Source: Streptomyces sp. CA-210063 (GTDB lineage Bacteria > Actinomycetota > Actinomycetes > Streptomycetales > Streptomycetaceae). From it: a stretch of 64,000 bases of DNA. Shown one piece after another: positions 61,188-64,000 of the stretch. The stretch spans positions 7,006,001 through 7,070,000 of the forward strand of contig NZ_CP102512.1 in assembly GCF_024612015.1 (NCBI RefSeq), written 5' to 3'. The stretch's first letter is position 1; each line of letters starts with the position of its first letter. The notes beneath the pieces were generated by a model. The model was not told the origin of the DNA, did no database searches, and saw only the letters and a list, made by a program, of their open reading frames with translations. A program made the translations under genes and the position numbers.

Positions 61188-62141
61188 ATGACCGCGAACA
61201 TCGAGAGAACCGGGGAAACCGGGAAAACCGCGAACCGTTTCCCCCTCATAGCCCTGACCGCGCTCGCCCCCATCTCCTGGGGCACCACCTACGCCGTCAC
61301 CACGGAGTTCCTGCCGGCCGACCGCCCCCTGTTCACGGGACTGCTGCGGGCGCTCCCGGCGGGCCTGCTGCTCCTGGCGATCTCACGCACGCTGCCGCGC
61401 GGCGTCTGGTGGGGGAAGGCCGCGGTACTGGGCGCCCTGAACATCGGCGCCTTCTTCCCGCTCCTCTTCCTCTCCGCGTACCGCCTGCCGGGCGGCATGG
61501 CGGCGGTGGTCGGCTCGGTCGGCCCGCTGTTCGTCGCGGGCCTGGCGGCCGTGCTGCTGGGGGAGCGGCCGACCGTCCGCACGCTGCTCACCGGGATCGC
61601 CGCGGCGCTCGGCGTCAGCCTGGTCGTGCTGAAGGCGGCCGGCGCGCTCGACCTCGTCGGCGTGCTCGCGGCGCTGGCCTCCACCGCCTCCATGTCCACC
61701 GGCACGGTCCTCACCAAACGCTGGGGCCGCCCGGACGGCGTCGGCCCCCTCGCCCTCACCGGCTGGCAACTGACCGCCGGCGGCCTCCTGATCGCCCCGC
61801 TCGCGCTCCTCGTCGAAGGCGCGCCCCCAGCCCTGGACGGCCGGGCGATCGGCGGCTACCTCTACCTGGCCCTCGCCAACACCGCCGTCTCCTACTGGCT
61901 CTGGTTCCGGGGAATCGGCCGCCTGTCCGCCACCCAGGTCACCTTCCTGGGCCCCCTCTCCCCCCTGACCGCGGCGGTCGTCGGCTGGGCCGCGCTGGGG
62001 CAGGCCCTCACCCCCCTCCAACTCCTCGGCATGAGCCTCGCCTTCGGCGCGACGATCCTGGGCCAACTCCAGCCGCGCACACGGCCGTCCACGACGACAC
62101 CCTCTCCGAAAGTGCTCCAGTCGCACGGGAGCGCCCGGTGA
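61188..62141 (+). CDS. EamA/DMT-family transporter
   Basis: 317 residues with ten membrane helices in two EamA repeats. The first opens LIALTALAPISWGTTYAVTT and includes LPGGMAAVVGSVGPLFVAGL; the second has ASTASMSTGTVLTKRWGRPD and LTAAVVGWAALGQALTP. Proteins of this group export amino acids or metabolites, or drugs. The gene is divergent from the MarR regulator that probably controls it. The stop codon is inside a terminator hairpin. Confidence 0.92.
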   Translation: MTANIERTGETGKTANRFPLIALTALAPISWGTTYAVTTEFLPADRPLFTGLLRALPAGLLLLAISRTLPRGVWWGKAAVLGALNIGAFFPLLFLSAYRLPGGMAAVVGSVGPLFVAGLAAVLLGERPTVRTLLTGIAAALGVSLVVLKAAGALDLVGVLAALASTASMSTGTVLTKRWGRPDGVGPLALTGWQLTAGGLLIAPLALLVEGAPPALDGRAIGGYLYLALANTAVSYWLWFRGIGRLSATQVTFLGPLSPLTAAVVGWAALGQALTPLQLLGMSLAFGATILGQLQPRTRPSTTTPSPKVLQSHGSAR

Positions 62142-62154
62142 AGTCACCGGGCGC
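62131..62154. terminator. Terminator between eamA and pepN
   Basis: An 11-bp inverted repeat (62131-62141 with 62144-62154) lies between the convergent genes and includes the eamA stop codon. Confidence 0.65.
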
Positions 62155-62181
62155 CCCGTCGTCGTACGGATTGGCCCTCGG

Positions 62182-64000
62182 CTACTCCGTGGCCGCCGCC
62201 GCGTCCGCGGACTGGGCGCGCAGGGCGCGTTCGACGCCCGCGCGGGACTCCGAGACCAGGCGGCGGAGGGCCGCGTTGGGGTCGGTGGAGGTCAGCCAGG
62301 AGTCCGTCTTGCGGAGGGTTTCGGCGGAGACCTGGATCGTCGGGTAGAGGCCGATCGCGATCTGCTGGGCGATTTCGTGGGAGCGGGAGTCCCAGATGGA
62401 CTTCACGACCTCGAAGTACTTGTCGGTGTACGGGGCGAGGAGGTCGCGCTGGTCGGTCTGGACGAAGCCGCCGATGACGGCTTCCTGGAGGGCGTTGGGG
62501 AGCTTGTCGGATTCGATGACCTGGGACCAGGCCTCGGCCTTGGCCTCGGGGGTCGGGCGGGCGGCGCGGGCGGTGGCGGCGTGGCGTTCACCGGCGGCCG
62601 TCTTGTCCCGCTCGTACTCGCCGGCGATCTCCGCCTCGTCGTAACGGCCCACCGCCGCGAGCCGCTGGACGAAGGACCAGCGCAGCTCGGTGTCGACGGC
62701 CAGCCCCTCGATCGTCTGCGTACCCTCCAACAGGGCCTCCAGGAGGTCCAGTTGCTCGGGGGTGCGGGCGGTCGCGGCGAAGGCGCGGGCCCAGGCCAGC
62801 TGGTGGTCGGAGGACGGGGCGGCCGCGCGCAGATGCGCCAGTGTGGCGTCCGTCCAGCGGGTCAGCAGCGCCTCACGGGCCGTCGGGTCCGCGTACAGCT
62901 CGATGGCCAGCTTCACCTGGCGGTGCAGCGACTGCACGACGCCGATGTCCGACTCCTTGCCGATGCCCGACAGGACGAGGGAGAGGTAGTCGCGGGTCGC
63001 CAGCTCCGCGTCGCGCGTCATGTCCCAGGCCGATGCCCAGCACAGGGCGCGGGGGAGCGAGGACTCGAAGTCGCCGAGGTGCTCGGTGACGAAGGCCAGC
63101 GACTGCTCGTCCAGACGGACCTTCGCGTACGACAGGTCGTCGTCGTTGAGGAGCACGACGGCCGGGCGGCGCTTGCCCGCCAACTGCGGTACGGCGGTCA
63201 GCTCGCCGTCGACGTCCAGCTCGACGCGCTCGTCACGGACCAGCTTGCCGCTGGCCTCGTCCAGTTCGTAGAGGCCCACCGCGATGCGGTGCGGTCGCAG
63301 CGTCGGCTCGCCCTTCGCGCCCGCGGGCAGCGCCGGGGCCTCCTGGCGGATCACGAAGGAGGTGATGACGCCGTGCTCGTCCGTCTCGATCTCCGGGCGG
63401 AGGATGTTGATGCCGGCCGTCTCCAGCCACAGCTTCGACCAGGCCTTCAGATCACGGCCGGAGGTCTCCTCCAGGGCGCCCAGCAGATCGGACAGGCGCG
63501 TGTTGCCGTACGCGTGCGCCTTGAAGTAGGCCTGCACGCCCCGGAAGAACTCGTCCTGGCCGACGTACGCGACGAGCTGCTTGAGCACGGACGCGCCCTT
63601 GGCGTACGTGATGCCGTCGAAGTTGACGAGCACGTCGTCCAGGTCGCGGATCTCGGCCATGATCGGGTGCGTGGACGGCAGCTGGTCCTGCCGGTACGCC
63701 CAGGTCTTCATGGAGTTGGCGAACGACGTCCAGGCGTGCGGCCAGCGCGACTCGGGGTGGGCCGCCTGGCAGGCGATCGACGTGTACGTGGCGAACGACT
63801 CGTTCAGCCACAGGTCGTTCCACCACTCCATCGTCACGAGGTCGCCGAACCACATGTGGGCCAGCTCGTGCAGGATGGTCTCGGCGCGCGTCTCGTACGC
63901 CGCGTCCGTCACCTTCGACCGGAAGACGTACTGGTCGCGGATGGTGACCGCGGCCGCGTTCTCCATCGCGCCCGCGTTGAACTCCGGCACGAACAGCTGG
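62182..64000 (-). CDS. pepN: Aminopeptidase N, C-terminal part (start outside window)
   Basis: About 605 residues are visible; the frame runs off the window edge, and full-length enzymes have about 850. The M1 features are the exopeptidase motif GAMENAA and the zinc site HELAHMWFGDLVTMEWWNDL with WLNES (HExxH-x18-E), followed by the helical ERAP1-like C-terminal domain. It removes N-terminal residues from peptides in the cytoplasm. From memory, pepN (SCO2643) marks this side of the syntenic block in S. coelicolor. The methionine at 63990 is internal and should not be taken as the start. Confidence 0.97.
   Translation of the reverse strand, partial: QLFVPEFNAGAMENAAAVTIRDQYVFRSKVTDAAYETRAETILHELAHMWFGDLVTMEWWNDLWLNESFATYTSIACQAAHPESRWPHAWTSFANSMKTWAYRQDQLPSTHPIMAEIRDLDDVLVNFDGITYAKGASVLKQLVAYVGQDEFFRGVQAYFKAHAYGNTRLSDLLGALEETSGRDLKAWSKLWLETAGINILRPEIETDEHGVITSFVIRQEAPALPAGAKGEPTLRPHRIAVGLYELDEASGKLVRDERVELDVDGELTAVPQLAGKRRPAVVLLNDDDLSYAKVRLDEQSLAFVTEHLGDFESSLPRALCWASAWDMTRDAELATRDYLSLVLSGIGKESDIGVVQSLHRQVKLAIELYADPTAREALLTRWTDATLAHLRAAAPSSDHQLAWARAFAATARTPEQLDLLEALLEGTQTIEGLAVDTELRWSFVQRLAAVGRYDEAEIAGEYERDKTAAGERHAATARAARPTPEAKAEAWSQVIESDKLPNALQEAVIGGFVQTDQRDLLAPYTDKYFEVVKSIWDSRSHEIAQQIAIGLYPTIQVSAETLRKTDSWLTSTDPNAALRRLVSESRAGVERALRAQSADAAAATE

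Overview
The window is high-GC actinobacterial chromosome and almost certainly Streptomyces. The evidence is strong G/C bias at third codon positions, GTG/TTG starts, two chaplins, a melC-type tyrosinase remnant, a sortase-anchored TQXA surface protein, an SsbB-type SSB and XRE/DUF5753-DUF397 regulators. From memory, the gene order matches S. coelicolor from pepN (SCO2643) to the chpG/melC/chpF area (SCO2699-SCO2706). No similarity search was run, so names resting on that synteny are marked as inference.

Layout. 1-2755 (minus): a translationally coupled exopolysaccharide-type operon with a DUF3344-like secreted protein, a GT4 glycosyltransferase and a sugar-transferase N-terminus cut by the window edge. 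3.0-11.6 kb: small secreted and surface proteins, including two chaplins and three unknown secreted proteins; a VKOR-type thiol oxidase; a divergent cold-shock protein; a RiPP-like precursor with a decayed second copy and an M50 protease; and a dead melC1-melC2 operon. 12-14.7 kb: a D-2-hydroxyacid dehydrogenase and a decayed arsenic cluster (ArsR fragment, intact aquaporin, C-terminal fragment of a flavoprotein). 15-25 kb: tRNA-Arg(TCT), two GTPases, SsbB, the TQXA protein, EttA, a thioesterase, an unknown protein and a truncated globin.

25.6-38.1 kb: a methyltransferase, then seven minus-strand genes forming an expanded GlnX-GlnH-PknG signalling cluster with a coiled-coil protein, a PP2C phosphatase, a VWA protein and an FHA protein. 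38.3-45.4 kb: the chitosan-oligosaccharide operon csnR-E-F-G-H-K (ROK repressor, ABC importer without its own ATPase, GH4 enzyme, sugar kinase). 45.5-49.9 kb: a secreted protein and an accessory island with a possible integrase remnant, a WhiJ/AbaA-like regulatory trio and a possible toxin-antitoxin pair. 50-64 kb: HNH endonuclease, MscS channel, PadR-controlled ABC exporter, 4-alpha-glucanotransferase, TetR-controlled flavin monooxygenase, MarR/EamA pair and the C-terminal part of aminopeptidase N.

The most interesting signals are the RiPP-like locus at 6.78-9.45 kb, with two paralogous precursors, one inactivated, beside a protease that appears to carry a leader-recognition domain; the signalling cluster; and perfect or near-perfect in-frame minisatellites that lengthen the disordered N-termini of several unrelated enzymes (csnK, malQ, the aquaporin).
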